Shown: in pieces, positions 26,854-35,292 of the stretch
How positions within the stretch are numbered: position 1 is the first letter of the stretch
Layout of the letters: every line of letters starts with the position of its first letter
Assembly (NCBI RefSeq): GCF_004331265.1
Contig: NZ_SJOO01000010.1
Coordinates: 102,897-166,896, forward strand
Direction: 5' to 3'
Length of the DNA stretch: 64,000 bases
Origin: Enterobacter wuhouensis
GTDB taxonomy: Bacteria; Pseudomonadota; Gammaproteobacteria; Enterobacterales; Enterobacteriaceae
Notes under the pieces: generated by a model
What the model was told of the DNA's origin: nothing
The model's input: the letters and a program-made list of their open reading frames with translations, nothing else
The model's database searches: none
Position numbers and translations under genes: made by a program

Positions 26854-27288
26854 ATGGAAACACTGGCCGCCATTAGCCGCTGGCTGGCGAAGCAGCATGT
26901 CGTGACCTGGTGCGTCTATGACGAGGGTGAGATGTGGTGCGCGAACGCGTTTTATTACTACGATCCGGAGCGCGTGGCGTTTTACGTCATGAGCGAAGAC
27001 AAAACCCGGCATGCGCAGATGACCGGCCAGCAGGCGAAGATAGCTGGCACGGTAAACGGCCAGCCGAAAACCGTCGCACTGATCCGCGGGGTGCAGTTCA
27101 AAGGTGAAATCCGTCGGCTGGACGGAGAAGAGAGCGACGCGCGGCGTATACGCTACACGCGTCGCTTCCCTGTTGCGGCTGCGCTAAAGGCCCCGGTGTG
27201 GGAAATCCGCCTCGATGAGCTGAAATTTACCGACAACACCCTGGGCTTTGGCAAAAAGCTGCACTGGTTACGTCCCGAGCAGGCGTAG
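26854..27288 (+). CDS. yhbP: UPF0306 family protein YhbP
   Basis: A 144-residue protein of the pyridoxamine-phosphate-oxidase-like split-barrel type (E. coli YhbP has 147). The WCANAFYYYDPERVAFYVMSEDKTRH stretch is typical of flavin-reductase-like or PNPOx-like folds, here split at KTRH. No enzyme activity is established. It is divergent from yhbQ, and the 3' end overlaps the 3' end of yhbO by 21 bases. Confidence 0.88.
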   Translation: METLAAISRWLAKQHVVTWCVYDEGEMWCANAFYYYDPERVAFYVMSEDKTRHAQMTGQQAKIAGTVNGQPKTVALIRGVQFKGEIRRLDGEESDARRIRYTRRFPVAAALKAPVWEIRLDELKFTDNTLGFGKKLHWLRPEQA

Positions 27289-27786
27289 CGCTTCCCGGTT
27301 AAACGCCGGGAGATCGTCCGGGGTGCGGCTGGTGATCAGCTGGTCCTTGTCGTTCACGACCTCCTGATCGTAAAACTCCGCGCCCGCGTTTTTCAGATCG
27401 ATAACGATCGGCTTCACGGCGGTCAGTTTGCGCCCGCGCACGACTTCGGCGCTGATCAGCAGCTGCGGACCGTGACAGATAGCAAACACCGGTTTGCCTG
27501 TTCCCACGAAGTCACGGGTAAACGTCACGAAGCGCTCGTCCCCGCGCAGGGAATCCGGTGAATGGCCGCCGGGTAACAGCAGGGCGTCGAAATCGGACGG
27601 GCTGACGTTATCGATAGACTCATCAATCGTCACGCTGGCTTCTCCCTTATGGCCTTTCACCGTTTTGCCCGCTTCTTTCTCAATGGTGATGACCTCATGT
27701 CCCGCCTTGCGGAACGCCTCTGCAGGAGAGGTGAATTCTGAATCTTCAAACTCGTCGGTAATCAAGACTGCGATTTTCTTGCCCAT
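27268..27786 (-). CDS. yhbO: DJ-1/PfpI-family deglycase YhbO
   Basis: A 172-residue class I glutamine amidotransferase-like protein. The nucleophilic elbow AICHGPQLL contains C104, next to a conserved E at TDEFED and GGH in LLLPGGHSPD. The family is linked to methylglyoxal and glyoxal repair and general stress tolerance; whether it deglycates proteins or removes glyoxals is debated. It overlaps yhbP convergently. Confidence 0.92.
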   Translation of the reverse strand: MGKKIAVLITDEFEDSEFTSPAEAFRKAGHEVITIEKEAGKTVKGHKGEASVTIDESIDNVSPSDFDALLLPGGHSPDSLRGDERFVTFTRDFVGTGKPVFAICHGPQLLISAEVVRGRKLTAVKPIVIDLKNAGAEFYDQEVVNDKDQLITSRTPDDLPAFNREALRLLGT

Positions 27787-27914
27787 GCTTCCTCCGTTGT
27801 TTTGGGTTCAGACTGATTTTTCTCCGTTTGTGGTAAATACTTACCTGTAACAGACTTCTAAGTGTGGTAGACCACGCTGAGTTCGCAAACGGACAATTCT
27901 GTAAAGGGGATACG

Positions 27915-28559
27915 ATGAGTCAGGTATTGATTACGGGCGCCACCGGGCTGGTGGGCGATCATCTGCTGCGGCTGCTGATTCAGGATCGCCATGTGAACTA
28001 CATTGCTGCTCCGACGCGTCGCCCGCTGGCGGATATCTCGGGCGTCTTTAACCCGCACGATCCGCAGCTGACCGACGCGCTGGCGCAGGTGCAGGACCCG
28101 ATTGATATCGCCTTTTGCTGTCTCGGCACCACGCGGCGCGAGGCGGGCAGTAAAGAGGCATTTATCCACGCCGACTACACGCTGGTGGTGGATACGGCGC
28201 TCACCGCGAAAAAGCTGGGGGCGAAGCATTTTCTGGTCGTAAGCGCCCACGGTGCAAATGCCAGCTCGCCTTTCTTCTATAACAAGGTGAAGGGCAAAAT
28301 GGAGGATGCGCTGATTGCGCAGAAGTGGGAGCGCCTGACGATCGTGCGCCCCTCCATGCTGATCGGTCATCGCGACGAGCGGCGTTTTAACGAGTCATTT
28401 TTTGCGCCTCTGTTTCGTATCCTTCCCGGCAACTGGAAATCCATCGAGGCGCGGGACGTGGCGCGCGCGATGCTAAAAGAGGCGCTTTCTCCCTCGCAGG
28501 AAGGCGTGAACATCATCCCTTCGGCAAAACTGCGTGAAATCGCACAGGGCGAGGCGTAA
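27915..28559 (+). CDS. yraR: NAD(P)-binding atypical SDR-family protein YraR
   Basis: A 214-residue Rossmann-fold protein with the dinucleotide motif TGATGLVG (residues 7-14) and an atypical SDR core (FCCLGTTRREAGS and SAHGANASSPFFYNKVKG with Tyr-x3-Lys). The start at MSQVLITGAT follows GGGGATACG; a longer frame upstream adds 17 unconserved residues. No substrate is known. It is divergent from yhbO. Confidence 0.88.
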   Translation: MSQVLITGATGLVGDHLLRLLIQDRHVNYIAAPTRRPLADISGVFNPHDPQLTDALAQVQDPIDIAFCCLGTTRREAGSKEAFIHADYTLVVDTALTAKKLGAKHFLVVSAHGANASSPFFYNKVKGKMEDALIAQKWERLTIVRPSMLIGHRDERRFNESFFAPLFRILPGNWKSIEARDVARAMLKEALSPSQEGVNIIPSAKLREIAQGEA

Positions 28560-28599
28560 ACTCCCCCGGCTAATTAAATAACACTCTCCGGGGAATGCT

Positions 28600-29637
28600 A
28601 TGACTGGTCAGTCTTCATCTCAGGCGGCTACGCCTTTTCAGTGGTGGAAGCCCGCACTTTTCTTTCTCGTGGTCATTGTCGGCCTCTGGTATGTGAAATG
28701 GCAGCCGTACTACGGCAAAGCCTTCACCGCTGCCGAAACGCACAGCATCGGTAAATCTATTCTCGCTCAGGCTGATTCCAGCCCGCTTCAGGCGGCATGG
28801 GATTACGCCATGGTTTACTTCCTTGCCGTCTGGAAAGCCGCCGTACTCGGCGTGATTCTGGGCTCGCTGATACAGGTGCTTATCCCGCGTAACTGGCTGG
28901 TGAAAACGCTGGGGCAGCCGCGCTTTCAGGGCACGCTGCTGGGGACCATTTTCTCCCTGCCGGGCATGATGTGCTCCTGCTGCGCCGCGCCCGTGGCCGC
29001 TGGGATGCGCCGTCAGCGCGTATCGATGGGCGGCGCGCTGGCGTTCTGGATGGGCAACCCGCTGCTCAATCCGGCGACGCTGGTATTTATGGGCTTCGTG
29101 CTCGGCTGGCATTTTGCCGCGATCCGCCTGGCTGCCGGGCTGGTGACGGTGCTGGTGGTGGCGACGCTGGTGCAAAACCTGGTGAAGGATAACGCGCCAG
29201 AGCCTGCGTCCGTTGAGCTGGAGATCGTCGAGCCGCAGGGGGGATTCTTTGCCCGCTGGGGCAAAGCGCTGTGGCAGCTATTCTGGAGCACCATTCCCGT
29301 TTATATCCTGGCGGTGCTGGTTCTGGGCGCGGCGCGCGTCTGGCTGTTCCCGCATGCGGATGGCGCTATCGACAACACGCTGATGTGGGTGGTTGCGATG
29401 GCCGTTGCAGGCTGCCTGTTTGTGATCCCAACGGCCGCTGAAATTCCGATTGTGCAGACCATGATGCTGGCGGGCATGGGAACGGCACCGGCGCTGGCGC
29501 TGCTGATTACGCTGCCTGCTATTAGCCTGCCGTCGCTCATCATGCTGCGTAAGTCATTCCCGGCGAAAGCGCTATGGCTGACTGCGGGGCTGGTGGCGTT
29601 GAGCGGGGTGATAGTGGGGAGTGTTGCGTTGCTGTAA
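28600..29637 (+). CDS. yraQ: Permease YraQ (DUF318/ArsP-like)
   Basis: A 345-residue integral membrane protein with about eight to nine hydrophobic segments. The family marker is a cysteine cluster in the membrane, GMMCSCCAAPVAAGMR, at about 124-139, followed by FWMGNPLLNPAT. Permeases of this family transport organic or metal-like substrates (ArsP exports trivalent organoarsenicals); the YraQ substrate is not known. A REP/terminator follows. Confidence 0.85.
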   Translation: MTGQSSSQAATPFQWWKPALFFLVVIVGLWYVKWQPYYGKAFTAAETHSIGKSILAQADSSPLQAAWDYAMVYFLAVWKAAVLGVILGSLIQVLIPRNWLVKTLGQPRFQGTLLGTIFSLPGMMCSCCAAPVAAGMRRQRVSMGGALAFWMGNPLLNPATLVFMGFVLGWHFAAIRLAAGLVTVLVVATLVQNLVKDNAPEPASVELEIVEPQGGFFARWGKALWQLFWSTIPVYILAVLVLGAARVWLFPHADGAIDNTLMWVVAMAVAGCLFVIPTAAEIPIVQTMMLAGMGTAPALALLITLPAISLPSLIMLRKSFPAKALWLTAGLVALSGVIVGSVALL

Positions 29638-29674
29638 AAAAAAGCCCGGTGGCGCTAGCGCTTACCGGGCCTAC
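29637..29674. terminator. REP palindrome with A/T run between yraQ and dolP
   Basis: Eight or nine A residues precede GCCCGGTGGCGCTAGCGC, followed by TTACCGGGCCTAC (29644-29674). The REP stem with the poly-A on one side looks, on the minus strand, like an intrinsic terminator of dolP. Confidence 0.75.
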
Positions 29675-29687
29675 AGTAAGGTGTGGC

Positions 29688-30263
29688 TTACTTAATGTAC
29701 GTAAACGCGGTGGTGACGTGCTTCACGCCGCTCACCCGGCTGGCGATATCCGCCGCCGCTTTCCCTTCACGTTCGGTCACCAGGCCCAGCAGGAACACTT
29801 CGCTGTTCTCGGTGGTCACCTTCACGTTAGAGGATTTCACCTGGTCGGAGCCCAGCAGCTGGGAGCGAACTTTGGTGGTAATCCAGGTATCGGATGAGGC
29901 GTCGCCCAGGCCAATTGGCTGGCCCTGACGCACTTCGTTAAACACTTCCGTTGTACCTTCTACGCCCATCGCAATTTGTTTCGCGCGTGAGGCCAGATCC
30001 ATATTCGGTGCCTGGCCTGCCAGCAGCACTTTGCCCTGGTAGGCCGTCACGTTGATGCGCGCTTCTTTCTTGATTTGTTCGTCTTTCGACAGCGCGCTGT
30101 TGACGCGCAGTTCAAGCGTACCGTCATCTACCTGCGTTCCAACAGAACGCGGATCGGTTGCCGCTTTGGTACCCACTGCCGCGGTGCCGACAACGGCCGC
30201 TGCAATACATCCCTGAAGTAACAGTGCAGACGTTAGGACTGCGAGGGTCGATAAAGCCTTCAT
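29688..30263 (-). CDS. dolP: Outer-membrane lipoprotein DolP (YraP)
   Basis: A dual BON-domain lipoprotein that marks division sites and maintains the outer membrane. The 191 residues equal E. coli. Signal peptide with lipobox LLQGC (C19). BON domains lie at about residues 46-115 and 124-191. Known in E. coli as a sigma-E member. It is the last gene of the lpoA-yraN-diaA-dolP operon, 9 bases after diaA. Confidence 0.94.
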   Translation of the reverse strand: MKALSTLAVLTSALLLQGCIAAAVVGTAAVGTKAATDPRSVGTQVDDGTLELRVNSALSKDEQIKKEARINVTAYQGKVLLAGQAPNMDLASRAKQIAMGVEGTTEVFNEVRQGQPIGLGDASSDTWITTKVRSQLLGSDQVKSSNVKVTTENSEVFLLGLVTEREGKAAADIASRVSGVKHVTTAFTYIK

Positions 30264-30272
30264 TAGTACTCC

Positions 30273-30863
30273 TTAATCATCCTGGTGAGGAAAAAGCGTG
30301 TTATCGATCAGATCGCATAAGCAGTTTACCGTCAGCATATGCATTTCCTGAATACGCGCGCTGCGGTGGGACGGAATGCGGATCTCCACATCCTGCGGCC
30401 CGAGTAGCCCGGCCAGTTCCCCGCCGTCATAGCCGGTCAGGGCCACGATAGTCATATCGCGGGTGACGGCTGCTTCAACGGCTTTGACGATATCCCGGCT
30501 GTTGCCGCGCGTGGAAATCGCCAGCAGCACGTCTCCGGCATGGCCCAGGGCGCGCACCTGCTTAGCGTAAATCTCGTCATGCAGACGATCGTTAGCAATC
30601 GCTGTTAAGACCACATTATCGGTATTTAGTGCAATGGCGGGTAAACTCGGTCGTTCTGTTTCAAAACGATTGATCATGCTGGCAGCAAAATGCTGTGCGT
30701 TGGCGGCTGACGTGCCATTGCCACAACAGAGGATTTTGTTGCCATTCAACAGGGACTGTACCAGCGTCATGGCTGCGCGAGAGATCGCGTCCGGGAGGGC
30801 TTCCGCCGCGGCAATCTGAGTCTGGATGCTTTCTGTGAAGCACACTTTAATTCTATCGAGCAC
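30273..30863 (-). CDS. diaA: DnaA initiator-associating protein DiaA
   Basis: DiaA binds DnaA multimers and promotes timely initiation at oriC. It is a 196-residue SIS-domain homotetramer protein, almost identical to E. coli. The phosphosugar-fold motifs CCGNGTSAANAQHFAAS and LAISTRGNSRDIVKA are visible. It starts with GTG after AAGGGATAAC. Within the operon it lies 21 bases after yraN. Confidence 0.95.
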   Translation of the reverse strand: MLDRIKVCFTESIQTQIAAAEALPDAISRAAMTLVQSLLNGNKILCCGNGTSAANAQHFAASMINRFETERPSLPAIALNTDNVVLTAIANDRLHDEIYAKQVRALGHAGDVLLAISTRGNSRDIVKAVEAAVTRDMTIVALTGYDGGELAGLLGPQDVEIRIPSHRSARIQEMHMLTVNCLCDLIDNTLFPHQDD

Positions 30864-30884
30864 GTTATCCCTTTTAAATCTTAA

Positions 30885-31280
30885 TTATGCGTCTTCGCCA
30901 AAAGCGTTTTTAAGCCAGTCGATCTCATTTCCGGTGAAGGCTATCACATCGAACCGGCAATCCACAGTATCAAAACTCCCATTATGGCGGGCGAGCCACA
31001 AGTGGGCAGTCTGTAATAATTTTTGTTGTTTGGCGAACGTCACGCTGGCGGCAGCACCGCCAAAACGGGATGACTGTCGAAAACGCACTTCAACAAACAC
31101 GGTGGTTTGACCTTCTTTCATAATCAGGTCAATTTCGCCGCCGCGTCCGCGGACGTTGGCGGCGACGAAGCGCAGTCCTTTGCCTTCAAGCCAGCGACGC
31201 GCTTTTAACTCCCACGCGTCACCGGTCTCTTTACGGCTTAACTGGCCGGGACGATTTGCCCCTGCTGGTATTTGAGCCAT
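30885..31280 (-). CDS. yraN: UPF0102 nuclease-fold protein YraN
   Basis: A 131-residue protein with a restriction-endonuclease-like core: GGEIDLIMKEG...TVFVEVRFR. The acidic residues and EVR fit the PD-(D/E)xK pattern, though activity is unproven. The start overlaps the end of lpoA by 43 bases, as in E. coli. Confidence 0.92.
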   Translation of the reverse strand: MAQIPAGANRPGQLSRKETGDAWELKARRWLEGKGLRFVAANVRGRGGEIDLIMKEGQTTVFVEVRFRQSSRFGGAAASVTFAKQQKLLQTAHLWLARHNGSFDTVDCRFDVIAFTGNEIDWLKNAFGEDA

Positions 31281-33361
31281 GATAACTTCCTGTTAATCAC
31301 ACAATCCTGAGTGGCGGTCAGATCGCCGGTATTGCCGTTAAGCTCAAAGCCCGGCACCTGGCGCATCTGGGTAAAGTGGTTTGCCAGTGCCCATGCATCG
31401 ACACCCATCGCATACAGACGCGCCAGCGAGTAGTCGTTACGTACCGCGCCGAGCGCCTGCTGCATCAGCGCCGGGTTGCTGCCCGCCAGCATTGGGATTT
31501 CACTGTACTGAAGGCCATCCATCTCCAGACGGAAATCCGGGCCAGCGGTGCCCTGCGCGCTGCGCGAGCTGGCGTAGAGCGTTGCGCCGCTCTGGCTGCC
31601 GTTACGCATCGCGATCATTGGCTTAATGAAGGCAATCTCTTCCGGCGTGGCGACGATATAGGCCGCATCGACTTTACCACCCCCGCTAATTTGCGCGTCG
31701 GTAGGTGGAGCAGGAATGGTCAGGCCGCCGATGGTCACGCCCTGCTGCTGCGGCAGGCTTGCGGAGACCGGACTGCCGTTCAGCGCAATGCCTGCACCGC
31801 CGTTGACGCCTGCTCTCAGCTCAGAGGCCGAACCAAACTTCTGCTGCAGCACTACGCCGCCGCCGAGCGTTTGCCACTCCTGAGCAAAGGCATTTGCCAC
31901 GCGATCGCCCAGCGTGCTGCGTGGGATGAGCAGCAGCGGAGCCTGCTTACCCTGCTCGTGAATGTGACGCGCCGCGTCGCGCGCTTCGTCTTCCGGAGAA
32001 AGCGCGAAGTAGCAGATGTTGGCGCGGTTTTGCACGTTCTCTGGCTGGTTGAGCGCCAGCACGTTCAGCGTGGTGCTGCTCTTCATCAGCTCTTCCACGT
32101 TGTTTTTCAGCAGCGGGCCGACAACGATGCTCGCGCCATCTTTTTGCACCTGGGCCAGTACCTGGTCAAGCGGCTGAGAGCTGGTGTCGTAGATTTTCAG
32201 CTCAGCGCCCGTCGCAGCGCTGGTGGTTGCCACGGTTTGTGGCTGGGCGACAGGCTGCTGTTCCGCTGGCGCGGTTTGCGGCTGCGGCTGTTCAGCCGTT
32301 GCCGGGGCAGGTGTTTCTGCCGGTGCCGGAGGAGCTGTCGCAGGCGTCGTTGGCGCGGTGACCGGGTTCTGCATGGTGCCCTGCGCAGGCGTTTGCGCCG
32401 TGGTCAGGTCGCTGGTCTCTGCGGCAGACGGGCTAACAACGTCATTCACGTTTGCTGCCTGAGCGGCCTGCTCCGGAACTGCGCTGCCGGACACGGGCAT
32501 GATGCCATTTTTCGCCGCTTCAAAACCCTGCTGAATGGTGCGGCCAAATACCGCCGCCTGGCCGTTCAACGGCAGAAGCAGGGCGATTTTGCTGGTGGAG
32601 GCTGGCTTGAAGTTCTGCACGTTCACCAGCTGGGTTGGCAGCATTTTTGCGCCCGGGTTTTGCGGATAGCGGGTCTGCCAGTCGGTAATGCCGGCTTTCA
32701 GCATCTTTGGATCGCTGCGGTTGGTCAACCACATCTGCTGCAGATCCAGCCAGCCCTGCAGCACGTTTTCGTCTGCATTGATGACCAATGCCCGAGCCTG
32801 CTCCTGCGTCATGGACGCGAGCGCCTGCCAGGTCGCATCGATATTTTTCTGCTTGTCCGCACCGGCGAGCAGCGGCTCCTGTGCGATCAGGGCGCGCAGC
32901 AGCGTCAGGGAAGGGCGACCCTGTTCAGCGGTGATACCGGCCTGCCAGAAGCGAGCCTGCTGGTTTTTATCCAGCGCGCTGACGTCGATATTGCCGAGAA
33001 TTTTCTTCGCGGACTCGTAATTTTTCAGCGCCACCTTCAGCTCGGCCGACAGCAGACCCTGCTCACGACGCTGGGTGTCGTTAAGATCCTGAGGCAGCTG
33101 GTTGAACAGTTCAGCGGCCTGCTGGGTTTTACCCTCTTTCAGCAGTGCACGAATGGCGAGTAATTGCCAGTTGATCCGGGTATCATTTGAGCTCTGCGAC
33201 ATTTGTTGCAGATAAAAACCAGAATCAGCCTGAGCCGAACCCTGCATATGGGCAGCGGTCTGGTCGGGTGCCTGGGTGCCACAGCCAGCGAAGATCAGGG
33301 CTGCCAGCAGGAGAGGCACGCTACGCGCGGCTTTTGTTCGAAGTAACGTTAAGGGTACCAT
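31238..33361 (-). CDS. lpoA: Penicillin-binding protein activator LpoA
   Basis: An outer-membrane lipoprotein that activates PBP1A from outside the peptidoglycan layer. The start at MVPLTLLRTK gives 707 residues against 678 in E. coli; 21 upstream codons to 33424 are rejected because the signal peptide and lipobox IFAGC (C27) fit the shorter form. An N-terminal TPR-like domain (about 30-255) is joined by a linker to a C-terminal PBP-like fold. The extra length lies in the Ala/Pro/Gln/Thr-rich linker (about residues 300-400). Confidence 0.95.
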   Translation of the reverse strand: MVPLTLLRTKAARSVPLLLAALIFAGCGTQAPDQTAAHMQGSAQADSGFYLQQMSQSSNDTRINWQLLAIRALLKEGKTQQAAELFNQLPQDLNDTQRREQGLLSAELKVALKNYESAKKILGNIDVSALDKNQQARFWQAGITAEQGRPSLTLLRALIAQEPLLAGADKQKNIDATWQALASMTQEQARALVINADENVLQGWLDLQQMWLTNRSDPKMLKAGITDWQTRYPQNPGAKMLPTQLVNVQNFKPASTSKIALLLPLNGQAAVFGRTIQQGFEAAKNGIMPVSGSAVPEQAAQAANVNDVVSPSAAETSDLTTAQTPAQGTMQNPVTAPTTPATAPPAPAETPAPATAEQPQPQTAPAEQQPVAQPQTVATTSAATGAELKIYDTSSQPLDQVLAQVQKDGASIVVGPLLKNNVEELMKSSTTLNVLALNQPENVQNRANICYFALSPEDEARDAARHIHEQGKQAPLLLIPRSTLGDRVANAFAQEWQTLGGGVVLQQKFGSASELRAGVNGGAGIALNGSPVSASLPQQQGVTIGGLTIPAPPTDAQISGGGKVDAAYIVATPEEIAFIKPMIAMRNGSQSGATLYASSRSAQGTAGPDFRLEMDGLQYSEIPMLAGSNPALMQQALGAVRNDYSLARLYAMGVDAWALANHFTQMRQVPGFELNGNTGDLTATQDCVINRKLSWLKYQQGQIVPAS

Positions 33362-33423
33362 ACTGTATCCAGTGATTTTTTTTACGCAATGCTCAATATT
33401 AAATCGGCAATACGGACTAAACA

Positions 33424-34287
33424 ATGAAACAACACGAAACGGCGGATAATTCTCAAGGCCAGCTTTATATTGTACCTACTCCTATCGGGAATTTGTCTGA
33501 TATTACCCAACGTGCGCTGACCGTATTGCAAGCTGTTGATTTAATTGCCGCTGAAGATACTCGCCACACGGGTTTACTGCTGCAACACTTTGCGATAAAC
33601 GCCCGCATGTTTGCCCTGCACGATCACAACGAGCAGCAAAAAGCCGAAACGCTGGTGGCGAAGCTCAAGGAAGGGCAGAACATTGCGCTGGTCTCTGACG
33701 CCGGTACGCCGCTGATTAACGATCCTGGCTACCACCTGGTGCGCACCTGCCGTGAAGCAGGCATCCGCGTCGTGCCGCTGCCGGGGCCGTGCGCCGCCAT
33801 CGCGGCGCTGAGCGCGGCGGGTCTGCCGTCCGATCGCTTCTGCTATGAAGGTTTCCTGCCCGCCAAATCCAAGGGCCGCCGCGATGTCTTAAAAGAGCTT
33901 GAAGCTGAACCGCGCACCCTGATTTTCTATGAGTCAACCCACCGCCTGCTGGAAAGCCTGGACGATATGGTGACCGTCTGGGGAGAAGCCCGCTACGTGG
34001 TGCTGGCGCGCGAGCTGACCAAAACCTGGGAAACGATCCACGGCGCGCCGGTGGGCGAGCTGCTGGCGTGGGTGAAGGAAGACGAGAATCGCCGCAAGGG
34101 CGAAATGGTGCTGATTGTCGAAGGACATAAGGCACAGGAGGACGCGCTTCCTGCTGACGCCCTGCGTACGCTGGCGCTGCTGCAGGCAGAACTGCCGCTG
34201 AAGAAGGCCGCTGCGCTGGCGGCGGAAATTCACGGCGTGAAGAAGAATGCGCTGTACAAGTATGCGCTGGAGCAGCAGGGGGAGTAA
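33424..34287 (+). CDS. rsmI: 16S rRNA C1402 2'-O-methyltransferase RsmI
   Basis: RsmI methylates the ribose of C1402 in the 30S decoding centre, working with RsmH. A 287-residue TP-methylase (tetrapyrrole methylase fold) protein with the GSAD-type sequence LVSDAGTPLINDPG and PLPGPCAAIAALSAAG. It is divergent from lpoA across 62 bases. Confidence 0.95.
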   Translation: MKQHETADNSQGQLYIVPTPIGNLSDITQRALTVLQAVDLIAAEDTRHTGLLLQHFAINARMFALHDHNEQQKAETLVAKLKEGQNIALVSDAGTPLINDPGYHLVRTCREAGIRVVPLPGPCAAIAALSAAGLPSDRFCYEGFLPAKSKGRRDVLKELEAEPRTLIFYESTHRLLESLDDMVTVWGEARYVVLARELTKTWETIHGAPVGELLAWVKEDENRRKGEMVLIVEGHKAQEDALPADALRTLALLQAELPLKKAAALAAEIHGVKKNALYKYALEQQGE

Positions 34288-34292
34288 GCCAG

Positions 34293-35273
34293 ATGAGCCG
34301 CTATCAGCCTCCTTTTACCATCACGCCCGCAATCCTCAATCAGGTAGTTGAGATTGGTGAACTGATGGGGCATTGGGCGGCACATTCAGGTAGAACGTCG
34401 CCACTGCTGCGTAAAGAGAACCGCATTCGCACGATTCAGGCCTCGCTGGCCATTGAACATAACTCGCTGACGACCGGGCAGGTGACGGCAATCATGGACG
34501 GAAAGCGCGTACTCGCACCTGAAAAAGATATTCAGGAAGTACGTAACGCGATTCTCGCATATGAGGCGTTACCCGCATGGAAGCCGTGGAAACTCAGCGA
34601 TTTGCTCAGTGCGCACCGATTATTGATGGTGGGTTTGGTCGACCGTCCCGGATCGCTCAGGGAGGGGGATGTCGGCGTATACCGTGGGGACCAGTTGGTC
34701 CACATGGCTCCGCCAGCCTCACAGATGAACCGCCTTATCGACGATCTTCTTTCCTGGCTTAGGCAAACCGATCTTCACCCGCTGATTGCCAGCTCGGTAT
34801 TTCATTACGAGTTTGAGTTCATTCATCCCTTTTCGGATGGAAATGGCCGCATGGGACGGCTGTGGCAAACGCTGATCTTAAGCCAGTGGCGTGCAGAGCT
34901 TGCATGGCTGCCCGTTGAGACACTCATTCACTTCCAGCAAGCGCGCTATTACCAGATTTTAGGACAATGCGATCGGGCCAGTGATTGCACGGCATTCGTG
35001 GAGTTTATGCTGCAAAATATGACCGATGCTTTACGGGAAGGTATCGATATGACATCCGTTATGTCGGTACAAATGTCGGAAGAAATGTCGGAAAAGGAAA
35101 GCACCATCCTTGAGCTTCTTACTGTTCAACCGCAGATGACCGCTGCGATGCTGGCATCTATGCTGGGCGTCACTTCCCGAACCGTGGAACGCTATCTTTC
35201 GATCCTGCAGTCGAAAGGCAAATTAAAACGCCTGGGCGCAAGGAAGGGCGGAAGCTGGCAGGTCATGGCTTAA
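34293..35273 (+). CDS. Fic-domain protein with C-terminal winged helix
   Basis: A 326-residue Fic-family protein, a predicted AMP- or other nucleotide-transferase acting on a protein target. The core motif HPFSDGNGRMGR is complete at residues 178-189, with the catalytic His. An N-terminal inhibitory-helix motif (SLAIEHN, 51-57) resembles class II Fic autoinhibition, where a glutamate blocks the ATP site. The last 60 residues (about 266-326) form a winged-helix segment (TSRTVERYLSILQSKG). It follows rsmI by 5 bases. It has no antitoxin-sized neighbour. The target is unknown. Confidence 0.88.
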   Translation: MSRYQPPFTITPAILNQVVEIGELMGHWAAHSGRTSPLLRKENRIRTIQASLAIEHNSLTTGQVTAIMDGKRVLAPEKDIQEVRNAILAYEALPAWKPWKLSDLLSAHRLLMVGLVDRPGSLREGDVGVYRGDQLVHMAPPASQMNRLIDDLLSWLRQTDLHPLIASSVFHYEFEFIHPFSDGNGRMGRLWQTLILSQWRAELAWLPVETLIHFQQARYYQILGQCDRASDCTAFVEFMLQNMTDALREGIDMTSVMSVQMSEEMSEKESTILELLTVQPQMTAAMLASMLGVTSRTVERYLSILQSKGKLKRLGARKGGSWQVMA

Positions 35274-35292
35274 CCTGCCAGCTGACGACGTT

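Noticed and set aside
31376..33163. A 595-codon plus-strand reading frame inside lpoA
   Set aside because: It is an antisense shadow of lpoA with an odd amino-acid composition (Arg, His and Leu runs) and no family resemblance.
34293..35273. A toxin-antitoxin pair around the Fic gene
   Set aside because: No small partner ORF is present on either side, and the inhibitory motif lies inside the protein.
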